Numbered from the stretch's first letter, positions 18,261-27,305 are shown. The stretch: 64,000 nt of DNA from Niastella soli (GCF_017742245.1 NZ_JAGHKO010000004.1:868001-932000); one strand, 5' to 3'. Notes: generated by a model not told the origin, from the letters alone. Numbers and translations: made by a program.

Positions 18261-18538
18261 ACCAATAGCGCTACAAAATAGTGCCGCATCCCCTAACAGA
18301 CTTCAAAAGTTGTGCACTTTTGTGGAACAAGCCTGTGAAATCGTGTTTATAAATGTTAATATCTTGTGAGTAATCCATTCCAAAAGAGGACTGATTGAAA
18401 ATATATTGGTTGTATAAAGCTTAAATTTGTTGGGCTTAAATTTCTCTCCCCTAAATAACATAAGCAGGTTCAGGCATCTGCATTGCAATAGCCCTATTGT
18501 ATATCTTGACTTTTTCAAACATATCAAACCATCTTGCT
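18261..18538. other. Intergenic region between smc and the monooxygenase-like gene
   Basis: Nothing recognisable: AT-rich, no repeat arms, no terminator. A 74-codon reverse frame (18303-18527) looks random. Confidence 0.5.
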
Positions 18539-18859
18539 ATGATTACCAGAAACTGGACAGGAGTTGTAAGGCCCGAGCGCTCAACCGATTACCTCAACCA
18601 TTTGAAACACGACACCCTAAAAAAGCTGTCTTCTATTAAAGGTTTTTTAAATGCGTCCATTCAACAACGGGTGGTTACCGATGGAATTGAATACCTGGTG
18701 ATAACTTATTGGGAAAATATGGACGCCATTAAAGAATTTGCCGGCGATGCCGCAGATATTGCTGTTGTACCGTCCATTGCGCAGGAAATGATGGTGAGGT
18801 ACGATCCGGTAGTAAGGCATTATGAGGAGGTGATCAGTCTGGTCCCTATAGTAGAATAG
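18539..18859 (+). CDS. Antibiotic biosynthesis monooxygenase (ABM)-like protein
   Basis: A 106-aa protein that reads as a dimeric ferredoxin-like alpha/beta barrel of the ABM family: start MITRNWTGVVRPERSTDY, a helix around DYLNHLKHDTLKKLSSIKGF, strands QQRVVTDGIEYLVITYWENM, a second helix AIKEFAG, and the final VRHYEEV strand. Such domains act as small monooxygenases or bind hydrophobic ligands; the exact function is unknown. The ATG at 18539 places homology at residue 1; an upstream in-frame start at 18497 adds non-conserved residues. Stands alone. Confidence 0.8.
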   Translation: MITRNWTGVVRPERSTDYLNHLKHDTLKKLSSIKGFLNASIQQRVVTDGIEYLVITYWENMDAIKEFAGDAADIAVVPSIAQEMMVRYDPVVRHYEEVISLVPIVE

Positions 18860-18982
18860 AGCTGGTTACTCCCTTTAACAGGAATTTATAGCCTGGCTTT
18901 ATAACCCGGAAGGTTTGTTACTGTCCAATAAATACAACCAGGTAACCGTTGTAATTTGCAGACAATTATACTTTCAAACATC

Positions 18983-19435
18983 ATGTTGAACAAGATCACC
19001 TTTGTACCCATCAGACAGCTTCTTTTATTGTTGTTGGTAACTAGCGCCAGTTTGGCTGGCCGGGCCCAGCAGGTTGATAGTATTTTCTTCCACCTGTATA
19101 CCGACAGCCTAAAAAAGGGTGTGCATAATTATATCAATGTAGATGGCAAGTTATCGAATGGCCATTGGCTGCCTTTGACCAATAAGGAGATCGACTTTAC
19201 CAGTACAGCCGGAAAATTCATGGGCAACAGCCTGATACTTGACACCGCTTTCAAAGGTGAAAAAGTAACCGTAAAGGCGGTGTTGAAAAATAATACCGCT
19301 ATCTGGAAGGAAATTGACATTTACATCAAGAAAGTAGAAGATAACGAACGACTGCGAACAGTAGATGAGATACTGAACACGCCTTCCTCCCGCAGGAGTA
19401 AAAGGAATTCGAAAAGCCTTGTAACAGGGTTTTGA
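18983..19435 (+). CDS. Exported hypothetical protein, 150 aa
   Basis: No named family recognised. Residues 1-~28 form a signal peptide (Leu-rich core, cleavage near AGRAQQ). The mature part begins VDSIFFHLYTDSLKKGVHNYINVDGKL and looks beta-rich, like a small periplasmic or surface domain; the C-terminal ~25 residues are basic (SSRRSKRNSKS). The ATG at 18983 gives a clean signal peptide; the TTG at 18956 would add nine residues and overlaps promoter-like sequence. An inverted gene-end repeat begins at its stop codon. Confidence 0.75.
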   Translation: MLNKITFVPIRQLLLLLLVTSASLAGRAQQVDSIFFHLYTDSLKKGVHNYINVDGKLSNGHWLPLTNKEIDFTSTAGKFMGNSLILDTAFKGEKVTVKAVLKNNTAIWKEIDIYIKKVEDNERLRTVDEILNTPSSRRSKRNSKSLVTGF

Positions 19436-19500
19436 AGTAAGAAATAGGAAGTATGAGGTAGGAAATATCAAAAAATCTTACATCCTACTTCTTACTTCAT
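19433..19500. repeat. Gene-end inverted repeat (GAAGTAAGAA arms)
   Basis: The left arm starts at the TGA stop with GAAGTAAGAAATAGGAAGT; the right arm on the other strand reads AATGAAGTAAGAAGTAGGAT. Arms are imperfect, with a centre of about 20 nt, between convergent genes. Confidence 0.75.
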
Positions 19501-19507
19501 TTTAATA

Positions 19508-19543
19508 AAAATGCCGTCCCGACAAAAGCAAGGGACGGCATTT
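19508..19543 (-). terminator. Terminator after the transaldolase gene
   Basis: AATGCCGTCCC and GGGACGGCATT pair around an 11-nt loop; on the reverse strand it is followed by ATTTTTATT. It lies 26 bp past the transaldolase stop. Confidence 0.88.
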
Positions 19544-19568
19544 CATTTTATAAACTCTTTACTCGTTC

Positions 19569-20246
19569 TTATTTAACACCGGCCAATTCAGCACGCATTT
19601 TCTTTGCGTCTTCGAGGAATTTAGCCAATCCGATATCAGTTAACGGATGTTTCAACAAGCCCAGGATTGGTTCCAATGGTGAAGTAACCACATCAGCACC
19701 AGCTTCAGCACATTTTACAATGTGTAATGGACTGCGGATAGATGCTGCCAGGATCTCTGTTTTATATCCCTGAATTTTATAGATCTGTGAAATTTGCTTT
19801 ATCAGTTCAACGCCATCCCAGTTGCTATCATCGATACGGCCAATGAAAGGCGATACGTAATTGGCGCCTGCTTTAGCAGCCAGGATTGCCTGACCGGCAG
19901 AAAATACCAGTGTACAATTGGTTTTAATTCCATTGTCAGAAAACCATTTCAATGCTTTCACGCCATCTTTGATCATGGGTACTTTTACCACGATCTGGGG
20001 GTGAATAGCCGCCAGCTTTTTGCCTTCTTCAATAATTTCATCTACAGTTGTAGACAGCACCTCTGCGCTTATATCTCCATCATCAACCAGTTCGCAAATG
20101 GTAAGGTAATGTTTCATTACTGCCTCTTCACCTTTAACGCCTTCTTTAGCCATTAATGAGGGGTTGGTAGTAACACCATCGAGAATACCCAGGTCGTGTG
20201 CTTCTTTGATTTGGGCAAGATTCGCTGTATCAATAAAAAACTTCAT
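19569..20246 (-). CDS. tal: Transaldolase (small, TalC-like)
   Basis: Class I aldolase of the pentose phosphate pathway, 225 aa, moving a dihydroxyacetone unit from sedoheptulose-7-phosphate to glyceraldehyde-3-phosphate in the cytoplasm. The short form matches the TalC/FSA subgroup: start MKFFIDTANLAQIKEAHDLG, GVTTNPSLMAKEG, Schiff-base Lys88 in VVKVPM, and YVSPFIGRIDD. The Phe in SPF is the residue usual in true transaldolases; fructose-6-phosphate aldolases carry Tyr there, so transaldolase is favoured. Monocistronic with its own terminator. The SRP RNA gene lies upstream on the same strand. Confidence 0.92.
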   Translation of the reverse strand: MKFFIDTANLAQIKEAHDLGILDGVTTNPSLMAKEGVKGEEAVMKHYLTICELVDDGDISAEVLSTTVDEIIEEGKKLAAIHPQIVVKVPMIKDGVKALKWFSDNGIKTNCTLVFSAGQAILAAKAGANYVSPFIGRIDDSNWDGVELIKQISQIYKIQGYKTEILAASIRSPLHIVKCAEAGADVVTSPLEPILGLLKHPLTDIGLAKFLEDAKKMRAELAGVK

Positions 20247-20424
20247 GATTATTATAGATTTAAAATTGCTTATTGCAAATGCAAATTTACAACTTCCTGT
20301 TGTTTTTAGGCTTACTTGTAGTAATTATGAGAGTGAGCTGGTATCTTCGAGGCAGTTTCTTCAAGCTGCTGGTGCAGTTCTGTTTGGGAAAGTGCAATTT
20401 GCTATCACCAAAAAAAGAAAAAAA

Positions 20425-20519
20425 GGCAGGCGATTTACATCGCACCGCTACAACCACCTACCCTTGCTGCCTTCCGGCCCTGGGGGGGTTCAGCGGGAGC
20501 TGGTCGTGTAAGACCTGCC
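20425..20519 (-). ncRNA. ffs: Signal recognition particle RNA (small, 4.5S-type)
   Basis: RNA of the signal recognition particle, which binds Ffh and targets membrane proteins. On the reverse strand the conserved apical domain is intact: GGGCCGGAAGGCAGCA, with the GGAA tetraloop and the symmetric and asymmetric internal loops that Ffh recognises. The ends GGCAGG and CCTGCC pair to close a single hairpin of about 95 nt, the size of the Alu-less bacterial form. The 3' end runs into a T-rich tract (complement of 20410-20424). A perfect -7 element lies 5 bp upstream. Ends are estimated from pairing. Confidence 0.95.
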
Positions 20520-20523
20520 GGTG

Positions 20524-20531
20524 CAAATATA
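20524..20531 (-). promoter_or_regulatory. -7 element TATATTTG of the SRP RNA
   Basis: Perfect TAnnTTTG on the reverse strand, ending five bases before the paired 5' end of the RNA, exactly where a -7 box should sit. Confidence 0.75.
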
Positions 20532-20604
20532 GGGTGAAATATCGAATTTCGAACTGAAGAATGTTGAATATCGAAGTTTAAACCAATATTTTTTTTGTTT
20601 TCAC

Positions 20605-21897
20605 TTATTGAATGCCAATTCCTTTTCTGCCAGTAAGCGAGTTTATCCGGGTAATGCCTACCAATTCATCAGCACGGCCACCCAGTTGCCGGTAATATAC
20701 CAGTATCATGTAATCATTTTCTGTTTCCCAGAAATTACCTTCAGTAAATTCATAGCTGGCTGCTCTTTTCTTGTCGTTCTGATCAATGGTCGCATAATTA
20801 TAATTGTAGTACCCCTGTTTCAGGAACAGTGTTTTTTCATACACGCGCGTTTCATTATTGAAAACCATTTTTGCGGTGTCATTGAGGTTGTAGTTGGTCA
20901 ATTGACCTATTAAAAACAGGTCCTTATCGGCAAACGGCACATTCTCTGGTGGAATATAAGTGAAGTGTACAGAAGCGTAATCTGTTTGCCAGAATGGATT
21001 TAGGCTTTCGGTTGTTTCAATCGTGTACATACCATTAATATCATGATAATACACGAACCGCTGCTGGAATCTTTCAACATCGGGTTTTACAAATATTTCT
21101 GTACTGCGCGCATAGTAATTGGCTTTTGCTACCCGATCGCTTTGCAGGCGAAAACTGCGCAGGTCGAGCCAGCGGAACTCTTTGCCAGCCGGCATTACAA
21201 TTTCATTCTCGGTATTGAAATCAAGCTTTTTGTTGGAGAAGAAAGTAGGCTTTATATTAATAAGGGCATTATCCCACCGGTTATTCTGCAGGATCACCGC
21301 TTTTATCTGTTGCAGGTGGTTCATTACCTGTAACTGATCGCCAAGCACCACCTGGAAAGGGATTTTTTGCCAGGAGCGGAATATCTCTCCATTGAATGGC
21401 TGTTGTATTTGCGCTACAATGGAAGCCTGGTTATCCACTACCAAAAACCGTTTGGTGAACGCTACTTTTGAGGTATCGCCATTTATAAACACTTTTAGAA
21501 TATAATTACCAGACCGTGACGGTGCGCAATTGTTATCAGGCACCATGGCTGAGTAATGCGTGTAACGGGTAAAGGCAACGGATGAAATACGATAGTTACT
21601 GATCCGCTGATAGGAGAACCCCTTTATAAAATCAAAGCTGCTCAACATGACAGGCGTCCAATCGGCATTGCACAACTGGTATGTATAGGAGTAACTTTTA
21701 ACATTGCCATCCAGGTCGTCGAAATGCAGTTCCAGCCTGTCGGAAGTATTAAGACCCAATACGGGATACCCCAACTGGTTGGCGGCAGGAAATAATTGGA
21801 CCGTTTTGATATTAGGCAGGTTTATCCCTTCTGTCAGTTGCCCCTTTCCCAGCAGGGAGATCAGAACAGATACGAATAATATAAGAATATTTTTCAT
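20605..21897 (-). CDS. Type IX secretion system plug protein (DUF5103)
   Basis: A 430-aa exported protein of the DUF5103 family, called the T9SS plug protein because a member occupies the SprA translocon in Flavobacterium. Signal peptide ~1-20 (ILILFVSVLISLLGKGQ). Family landmarks: NLPNIKTVQLFPAANQLGYPVL, YSYTYQLCNADWTPV, NYRISSVAFTRYTHYSA, FIYIPPE-like strands, QGYYNYNYA, and the C-terminal EGNFWETENDYMILVYYR. All-beta, periplasmic side of the outer membrane. No other T9SS genes lie in the window. It shows that proteins here may be exported by T9SS. Confidence 0.92.
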   Translation of the reverse strand: MKNILILFVSVLISLLGKGQLTEGINLPNIKTVQLFPAANQLGYPVLGLNTSDRLELHFDDLDGNVKSYSYTYQLCNADWTPVMLSSFDFIKGFSYQRISNYRISSVAFTRYTHYSAMVPDNNCAPSRSGNYILKVFINGDTSKVAFTKRFLVVDNQASIVAQIQQPFNGEIFRSWQKIPFQVVLGDQLQVMNHLQQIKAVILQNNRWDNALINIKPTFFSNKKLDFNTENEIVMPAGKEFRWLDLRSFRLQSDRVAKANYYARSTEIFVKPDVERFQQRFVYYHDINGMYTIETTESLNPFWQTDYASVHFTYIPPENVPFADKDLFLIGQLTNYNLNDTAKMVFNNETRVYEKTLFLKQGYYNYNYATIDQNDKKRAASYEFTEGNFWETENDYMILVYYRQLGGRADELVGITRINSLTGRKGIGIQ

Positions 21898-21957
21898 GTT
21901 GAGTGTTTCGTCCCTTTAAAAGTAATAAATATAAGGCAGCGGGCAATACGAGCCCGT

Positions 21958-21985
21958 CCATAGCGAAGGCGGGTCAGCTTGGCAG
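21958..21985. repeat. Possible REP-like fragment
   Basis: AGCGAAGGCGGGTCAGCTTGG is GC-rich within AT-rich surroundings and resembles the dispersed CGAAGC palindromes at 25532, 27437 and 56206, but pairs poorly; a degenerate copy at best. Confidence 0.3.
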
Positions 21986-22051
21986 CGGATCAGGTCGTGT
22001 TTTTTTGTTATCTATTTAGTATTACTTTTGGTCTAACTAAAATTATGCCGG

Positions 22052-23281
22052 TTGAATATTGCCGCATTTATTGCACGCCGAATAGCGTTTAATCAACAGA
22101 AATCGTTTTCCCGTTTTGTGATCCGGTTGTCAATTGGGGCCACCGTTATCAGTGTAACAGTAATGATACTTACGCTGACATTTGCCAGCGGGTTTCAAAA
22201 AACCATTAGTGAAAAGGTTTTTAGCTTCTGGGGACATATACGCATTCAAAGCTATTATTCAGCCCGGGTTGCCATTGCCGAAGAATCACCCATCCATCGC
22301 AGTGACTCGGTAACCAACCTCAAAAAATTATATCCTGCTATAAGAACAGTGCAGGCATTCGCCACAAAGAATGCCATTCTGAAAACGGCGGAAACCATTG
22401 AAGGCGTATTGTTTAAAGGGGTAGAAAAAGACTATGATTTCACAAACCTGGACCGGTTCAAGGTAAAAGGCCGGTGGCTACATTTCACCGATAGTGGTTA
22501 CAGTAACGAAATTGTGCTGAGCGCCTATACAGCCAATATGTTAAAGTTAGATGTGAACGACCAGGTACTGATCTATTTTATTCAACCCGGCGCTCCACCC
22601 CGCACCCGCAAATTAACGGTTGCCGGGATCTTTAAGACCGGTATTGAGGAATATGATAAGCTGATCGCCATTGGTGACCTGAAGCTGGTTCAACGGTTAA
22701 ATGACTGGAACCCCGATCTGATCGGGGGGTATGAAATCTTTCTGCATGATTACAACCGCATGGATGAAGTGAGTGAAGCCATTGTGCCCGATATTCCGCT
22801 CGGATTGCAAAGCAATACTATTAAATATATCTACCCCAGTATATTCGACTGGCTGGCGCTGCAAAACAAAACCATCCTGATCGTACTGGCCATTATGATC
22901 GGCATTGCCATCTTAAACTTAATTACCTGTTTGCTGATATTGGTACTGGAACGCACGCGGATGATCGGCTTGTTAAAAGCATTAGGCGCCCGCAGTTATA
23001 CGGTGCGGGGCATATTCCTTTATCATGGCGCCATTATAACCTTCTTTGGCTTGCTGCTGGGAAATATCTGCGGTTTGTTTATTGCGTGGCTGCAAGAAAA
23101 GACCGGGTTTATCAAATTGCCCGAAGATGCTTATTATATTCCTCAGGCGGCCGTTGATATTGTGTGGTGGCAAATTGCGGCAGTGAACATTGCCACTTTT
23201 ATTATTTGCTTTTTAGTGCTGTTAATACCCACCATCATAATCAAGCGGGTTCAACCTATTAAAGCTATTCAATTCAGATAA
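22052..23281 (+). CDS. LolE/FtsX-like ABC transporter permease
   Basis: Inner-membrane permease of the lipoprotein-releasing (LolC/E) type, 409 aa. One membrane segment at the start (~25-47, SIGATVISVTVMILTLTFASG), a large periplasmic MacB-like domain (~50-265), then three segments (~270-300, ~325-345, ~375-400) of the FtsX domain with RTRMIGLLKALGA, the coupling motif. It probably sorts outer-membrane lipoproteins with an ATPase encoded elsewhere. The start is taken as TTG at 22052: the frame is closed just upstream, and NIAAFIARRIAFNQQKSFSRF is the family N-terminus. No Shine-Dalgarno is visible. Followed by a 20-bp perfect inverted repeat. Confidence 0.9.
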   Translation: MNIAAFIARRIAFNQQKSFSRFVIRLSIGATVISVTVMILTLTFASGFQKTISEKVFSFWGHIRIQSYYSARVAIAEESPIHRSDSVTNLKKLYPAIRTVQAFATKNAILKTAETIEGVLFKGVEKDYDFTNLDRFKVKGRWLHFTDSGYSNEIVLSAYTANMLKLDVNDQVLIYFIQPGAPPRTRKLTVAGIFKTGIEEYDKLIAIGDLKLVQRLNDWNPDLIGGYEIFLHDYNRMDEVSEAIVPDIPLGLQSNTIKYIYPSIFDWLALQNKTILIVLAIMIGIAILNLITCLLILVLERTRMIGLLKALGARSYTVRGIFLYHGAIITFFGLLLGNICGLFIAWLQEKTGFIKLPEDAYYIPQAAVDIVWWQIAAVNIATFIICFLVLLIPTIIIKRVQPIKAIQFR

Positions 23282-23290
23282 TGTTTATTA

Positions 23291-23357
23291 GTTTGTTAGT
23301 TATTTAGTTTGTTAGTTCCTATTACCGATAAACTCAAAAACTAAATAACTAACAAAC
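23291..23357. repeat. Perfect 20-bp inverted repeat between convergent genes
   Basis: GTTTGTTAGTTATTTAGTTT (23291-23310) is exactly reverse-complemented at 23338-23357 around a 27-nt centre. The arms consist of GTTAGTT/ATTTAGT words. On the UbiD side the structure leads into the TAG stop at 23365. Confidence 0.95.
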
Positions 23358-23364
23358 CAAAGAA

Positions 23365-25287
23365 CTATTTAACTACCGCTTCTTCACCATACATCTGGTC
23401 CTTGAACTTCAGCGAGGGTGATGAAACAAATTCGCCTAATCCCAACGTATTCCATTTTGCATCAACCGATGCGATGGTTTTATCATCGGCTACTATGATA
23501 TTTGGCCAGTCGCGCTGAAAATCGTCGAGGGCGGCTGTTTTAATGGTACCATCAAAACCCATGCAGGCCCAGGTTTTACCAGGCATTTGACGGGAAGGTT
23601 GTTGCATCAGGATGCTGTCGCGGCGGGGATCGAGGTTATTACAGAAACGCCATAAAGCAACCGGCAGGTCATTGGCGTTCACGGTATGCTCTACATACAG
23701 GATCATTTTAATGCCTTCGATCATTCCGGTATTGCATATTTGCTGATGCAGTTCGCGGATATGCCCTTTCCGGTTCTTTTCTACTGAAATGATCAGACAG
23801 GGAATATGTATAGCAGGCAGGGCATCATTAATACCTCTTATTTCAGGGTAATGTTGCTGCAATATTTTTTTATCGAACCGGCTGCCTAATACCGGAAACT
23901 CATAGGAGTCATCCGTTTCTTCATCAAACTTCCGTGTTCCATCGATACACATTTTGCCACCAAAACCCAGTTTGCTACAACTATGGTCCAGTACATCCAT
24001 AGGGCCAGTAGACAAATAAATATCAGTGGCCGGGTTCATATTAGCGAATACGTATTCTGCCAATTTTGCGTAATCCTGAATTTTAACACCTTCATCGGCC
24101 AGCACCAGGATCTTATTAAACATCATTTGACCGGCGCCCCACATGGCATTCATCACCTTTTGCCCCTGACCGGCATATTCTTTATTGATCTTTGTAATAA
24201 CCAGGTTATGAAAAACGCCTTCTATGGGCATGTCCATATCCACAATTTCAGGCACCATGGTCATTTTTATAGGTGCCAGAAAAATTCGTTCAGTGGCTTT
24301 ACCCAGCCAGGCATCCTCCTGAGGCGGAATACCAACGATGGTAGCGGGATAAACCGCATTTTTTTTATGTGTAATGGCGGTGATATGAAAACGCGGGTAC
24401 CAGTCGGGCAATGAATAATAACCGGTATGATCGCCAAAGGGACCTTCCCAGATCATTTCATCATTGGGATCAACATACCCTTCTATCACAAAATCAGCAT
24501 CGGCGGGTACTTCTATTTCGGGTTGGGTAATACATTTTACCAGTTCTACCTTTTTCTTACGCAGAAAACCGGCGAGCATGTATTCGTCAACGTTGTCTGG
24601 CAACGGCGCTGTAGCAGAATAAGCATAGGCGGGATCGCCACCCAATGCTACCGCCACCGGCATGCGTTTACCCAGTTTTTTATACTCATTAAAATGTCGC
24701 GCGCTTACTTTATGTTTATGCCAGTGCATCCCGGTTAAAGTGGGTCCGAAAACCTGCATCCGGTACATGCCTACATTGCGGGTATGCGTATTGGGATCTT
24801 TGGTATGTATAACGGGTAATGTTACAAATGGACCGCCATCTTTTGGCCAGCAGGTGATCACGGGCAATTTAGAGATATCGGGTTTGTCCATCACCACTTC
24901 CTGACAGGCGCCTCTACCGCTTTTTACCTTGGGCATCCAGGAAGCAAACTGTGATAATTTGGGTAATACTTTCAGTTTATCGATGATGCTTTCTTTGGGT
25001 GATGCAAGCAATTTGAATAAATTTTCAATTTCCCGGGCCACATCATCGAGATGCTCTACGCCTAAAGCCAGACACATGCGTTTTTCGCTGCCATAAGCAT
25101 TCATAAGCACCGGAAAATCGTAGCCGGTATTTTCAAACAACAGGGCCTTGCCGCCACCCGTAGTTTTACTAATTCTATCTGTAATTTCTGCTATTTCTAA
25201 TTTGGGGTCTACATAGGCTTTGATACGTACCAGTTCACCTGCCTGCTCCAAAGTATCAATAAAATGTTGCTGATTACGATATGACAT
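23365..25287 (-). CDS. UbiD-family decarboxylase
   Basis: Prenylated-FMN-dependent decarboxylase of the UbiD family, 640 aa, in the long form usually annotated as menaquinone-biosynthesis decarboxylase. Landmarks: the N-terminal MSYRNQQHFIDTLEQAGELVRI, GRGACQEVVM, the TGMHWHKHKVSARHF segment, and the pocket EGPFGDHTGYYS with its acidic residues, plus KCITQPEIEVPADADFVIEG. Whether its role is in the futalosine menaquinone route or in another acid decarboxylation cannot be told here, since no mqn or UbiX gene is nearby. Its TAG stop abuts an inverted repeat. Confidence 0.9.
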   Translation of the reverse strand: MSYRNQQHFIDTLEQAGELVRIKAYVDPKLEIAEITDRISKTTGGGKALLFENTGYDFPVLMNAYGSEKRMCLALGVEHLDDVAREIENLFKLLASPKESIIDKLKVLPKLSQFASWMPKVKSGRGACQEVVMDKPDISKLPVITCWPKDGGPFVTLPVIHTKDPNTHTRNVGMYRMQVFGPTLTGMHWHKHKVSARHFNEYKKLGKRMPVAVALGGDPAYAYSATAPLPDNVDEYMLAGFLRKKKVELVKCITQPEIEVPADADFVIEGYVDPNDEMIWEGPFGDHTGYYSLPDWYPRFHITAITHKKNAVYPATIVGIPPQEDAWLGKATERIFLAPIKMTMVPEIVDMDMPIEGVFHNLVITKINKEYAGQGQKVMNAMWGAGQMMFNKILVLADEGVKIQDYAKLAEYVFANMNPATDIYLSTGPMDVLDHSCSKLGFGGKMCIDGTRKFDEETDDSYEFPVLGSRFDKKILQQHYPEIRGINDALPAIHIPCLIISVEKNRKGHIRELHQQICNTGMIEGIKMILYVEHTVNANDLPVALWRFCNNLDPRRDSILMQQPSRQMPGKTWACMGFDGTIKTAALDDFQRDWPNIIVADDKTIASVDAKWNTLGLGEFVSSPSLKFKDQMYGEEAVVK

Positions 25288-25294
25288 GGCGCAA

Positions 25295-25372
25295 AGTTAG
25301 TTGATAAGTTGATATGTTGGTTGAGGAAGGAAGTTGACCTGTTAACCAATTGACCAGTTGACGTGAGAGACA
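25295..25372. repeat. Low-complexity GTTGAN repeat upstream of the UbiD gene
   Basis: A run of short words GTTGATAAGTTGATATGTTG followed by GTTGAC and AACCAATTGACCAGTTGAC with partial self-complementarity. Same style as the other intergenic arms, but next to a gene start. Confidence 0.55.
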
Positions 25373-25411
25373 TACAGGTGATGGAAAGAAGGAAGTTGAC
25401 AGTTTTAAAGA

Positions 25412-25456
25412 AAAGTCCGTAAGAAACAGATCTCAAGGTCTGTTCTTACGGACTTT
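25412..25456 (-). terminator. Strong terminator after the DUF6089 gene
   Basis: AAAGTCCGTAAGAA and TTCTTACGGACTTT pair, extended by CAGA/TCTG with one bulge. On the reverse strand it is followed by TCTTT. It lies 115 bp beyond the DUF6089 stop. Confidence 0.88.
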
Positions 25457-25531
25457 ATTAGCTATTGCCGACTGACGAAAATAATCGGACCGCAGCAAAA
25501 AGGCCTTTCCCGTTTCACGATTGCCAACTTG

Positions 25532-25557
25532 TCCACCGAAGCCTTGGCAAAGGCGGA
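25532..25557. repeat. REP-like palindrome, copy a
   Basis: TCC(A)CC-GAA-GCC-TT-GGC-AAA-GG(C)GGA folds as an imperfect hairpin. Copies with different paired bases occur at 27437-27458 and 56206-56227. Confidence 0.6.
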
Positions 25558-25570
25558 TTGCCGATTCCCC

Positions 25571-26434
25571 CTACAGCACCCTGGGGCACCCGAGTTGATT
25601 TCTTCCGCCATGAGAACGACCAAAAGAACTAGTCCGGCCATTGCCTGAACCAATTCCAATGTACAGGGTAAAACCGGTAAAATAATACCAGTCTTTATAT
25701 TTTGAACCACCGCGCACACTGCCCTGATCAGGATACGTGGTGCTGTTGCCTTTCAACTCATCGCTTCGAAAGGCCATTTCCACGGCTTTTTGTCCACGGG
25801 CCTGTGCCAGCGCAGCCTCATCAAAATAAGTGGTACTTACATCGTCTAAATAATCAGTAAATGTTTTCCGTGCGCTTAATTCATAAGCCAGCACGGTGTT
25901 CTCATTTATTCTGAATTTTAAACCAATACCTAAGGGAATAGCAAACTGGGTTAAATTGTATGGCTTACGATCGGGCGCCAGTCCCTGTCCTTCGGTACTA
26001 AGCGGCTTCAGATAAACTTTACTACCAATGGAGTCATACGCATATGGATTGAAATGGTACACGGTGACCCCACTGTAAACAAAAGGAGAAATTATGTAGT
26101 CCTCCAAATTTAAAACGGTGTATTCTAACAGGAAACTACCTTCGTTGATCTTTGAAATAAAGCTCAGGTTACGGGCTTGTAACAGGGGATCTTTACTCTT
26201 TTTATCATCCCCCTCAATAGTACCGTGATTATACGCCAGGCGCACAGCCAGATTGGGCGTAATATCATATTTGATACCGGCGCCTAAAGCAAAATTTGCC
26301 TGTTGTAAAGTAAATCTGTGGTCTTGCAGATCGCCTGCATAATTCGACAAACCGCCAAACAAGGTTACGTGAAAACGCTGTTGCGCCAGCGCTACTACCG
26401 GGCAAAGCATGCTTAATAGCAAAAGTTTTCGCAT
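25571..26434 (-). CDS. DUF6089-type outer-membrane beta-barrel protein
   Basis: A 287-aa outer-membrane protein. Signal peptide ~1-17 (MRKLLLLSMLCPVVALAQQ), then strand-rich sequence: HVTLFGGLSNYAGDLQD, the ALGAGIKYDITPNLAVRLAYNHG pair, SPFVYSGVTVYHFNPYAY, and IPLGIGLKFRINENTVLAYEL, matching the DUF6089 family. Such small barrels have no known transport substrate. The last residues after YIGIGSGNG are Gly/Arg/Ser-rich and end GCPRVL, an ending I recall in relatives, so the end seems intact. Terminated at 25412-25456. Confidence 0.88.
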   Translation of the reverse strand: MRKLLLLSMLCPVVALAQQRFHVTLFGGLSNYAGDLQDHRFTLQQANFALGAGIKYDITPNLAVRLAYNHGTIEGDDKKSKDPLLQARNLSFISKINEGSFLLEYTVLNLEDYIISPFVYSGVTVYHFNPYAYDSIGSKVYLKPLSTEGQGLAPDRKPYNLTQFAIPLGIGLKFRINENTVLAYELSARKTFTDYLDDVSTTYFDEAALAQARGQKAVEMAFRSDELKGNSTTYPDQGSVRGGSKYKDWYYFTGFTLYIGIGSGNGRTSSFGRSHGGRNQLGCPRVL

Positions 26435-26663
26435 GGAATTTTTTTTAATGAATGTTTCAGAGAAGTTCTCAGGGGATTACGGATTCCATTCAACTTTTTA
26501 AGCTAAAGGGTAGATACGAGGAAATTAAACCGGGGGTTGGTAAGCAAGTTTTAAGCCAAATTAGTTTTTTTGCCCATAGGACATGGGGCTACCGGCATTG
26601 CACATGCAAAAATAATAGACAGAAATTGATTATCAATACCTGTGGGGAAATTTTTGTTAAAAT

Positions 26664-27305
26664 CTACTCAAACTCGAGGGCACCAAAAAACTGGCGCAAA
26701 TGAAAGTTAGGCTGTGGCCATTGGATGTTCGCCCAGGTTACATAATGTGGTTCCGGCAATTCATCGCCACATTTATAAAAATTGGCAGCACATTTCAATC
26801 CTTTTAAGGTCTGAATGTGGTGATAACAAAAAGCCGTTACGGGTATCAATAAGGTTAACTCCCATCCTATGGCTTTCTGATTTTGATCGTTAGTAAGAAC
26901 CGACTTGTATTTTATTTGTTGACCAATTTCAAGGGGCAACAGGCTACGGTCTGTTTTACCTTCGCCAAAACCTATCAAAGGTGTTCCAATACAATTAAAT
27001 TCAAAATTGTAATACGCAGGCTCGTCATTAAACCCAATAAAGAACTCCACACAACTATCGTTATATACTGGTGAGTTCAATGTATTATTAACTGCCCTGA
27101 TATTTTTTTCCTTCACAAAGTATTTCAGGAATACAGCATTGCTGCTATGTGCCATAGTAAATTGCACTTCGGGATGATAAGGATATGCTACCCAGGGAAC
27201 ATACACGAGTTGTTGCTTAGGCGTTGCATCCAACACCTGTGAGATCTCCTGCAATGGCGTATGCAGATCAATACTATTCAAATAGGGAACACGCAAAAAA
27301 TTCAT
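26664..27305 (-). CDS. Carbohydrate-binding family 9-like protein
   Basis: A 213-aa protein resembling the CBM9-like (DOMON-type) beta-sandwich proteins of Bacteroidota: FTMAHSSNAVFLKYFVKEK, then SPVYNDSCVEFFIGFND, YYNFEFNCIGTPLIGFGEG, and a C-terminal W-rich WANIQWPQPNFHLRQFFGALEFE. No signal peptide is seen, unusual for a carbohydrate binder, so it may be cytoplasmic or use another route. Ligand unknown. Upstream of the start are repeat remnants, not a promoter I can name. It stands alone between the DUF6089 gene and fabF. Confidence 0.82.
   Translation of the reverse strand: MNFLRVPYLNSIDLHTPLQEISQVLDATPKQQLVYVPWVAYPYHPEVQFTMAHSSNAVFLKYFVKEKNIRAVNNTLNSPVYNDSCVEFFIGFNDEPAYYNFEFNCIGTPLIGFGEGKTDRSLLPLEIGQQIKYKSVLTNDQNQKAIGWELTLLIPVTAFCYHHIQTLKGLKCAANFYKCGDELPEPHYVTWANIQWPQPNFHLRQFFGALEFE

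Noticed and set aside
18303-18527. 74-codon reverse frame between smc and the ABM gene
   Set aside because: No ribosome site and random composition.
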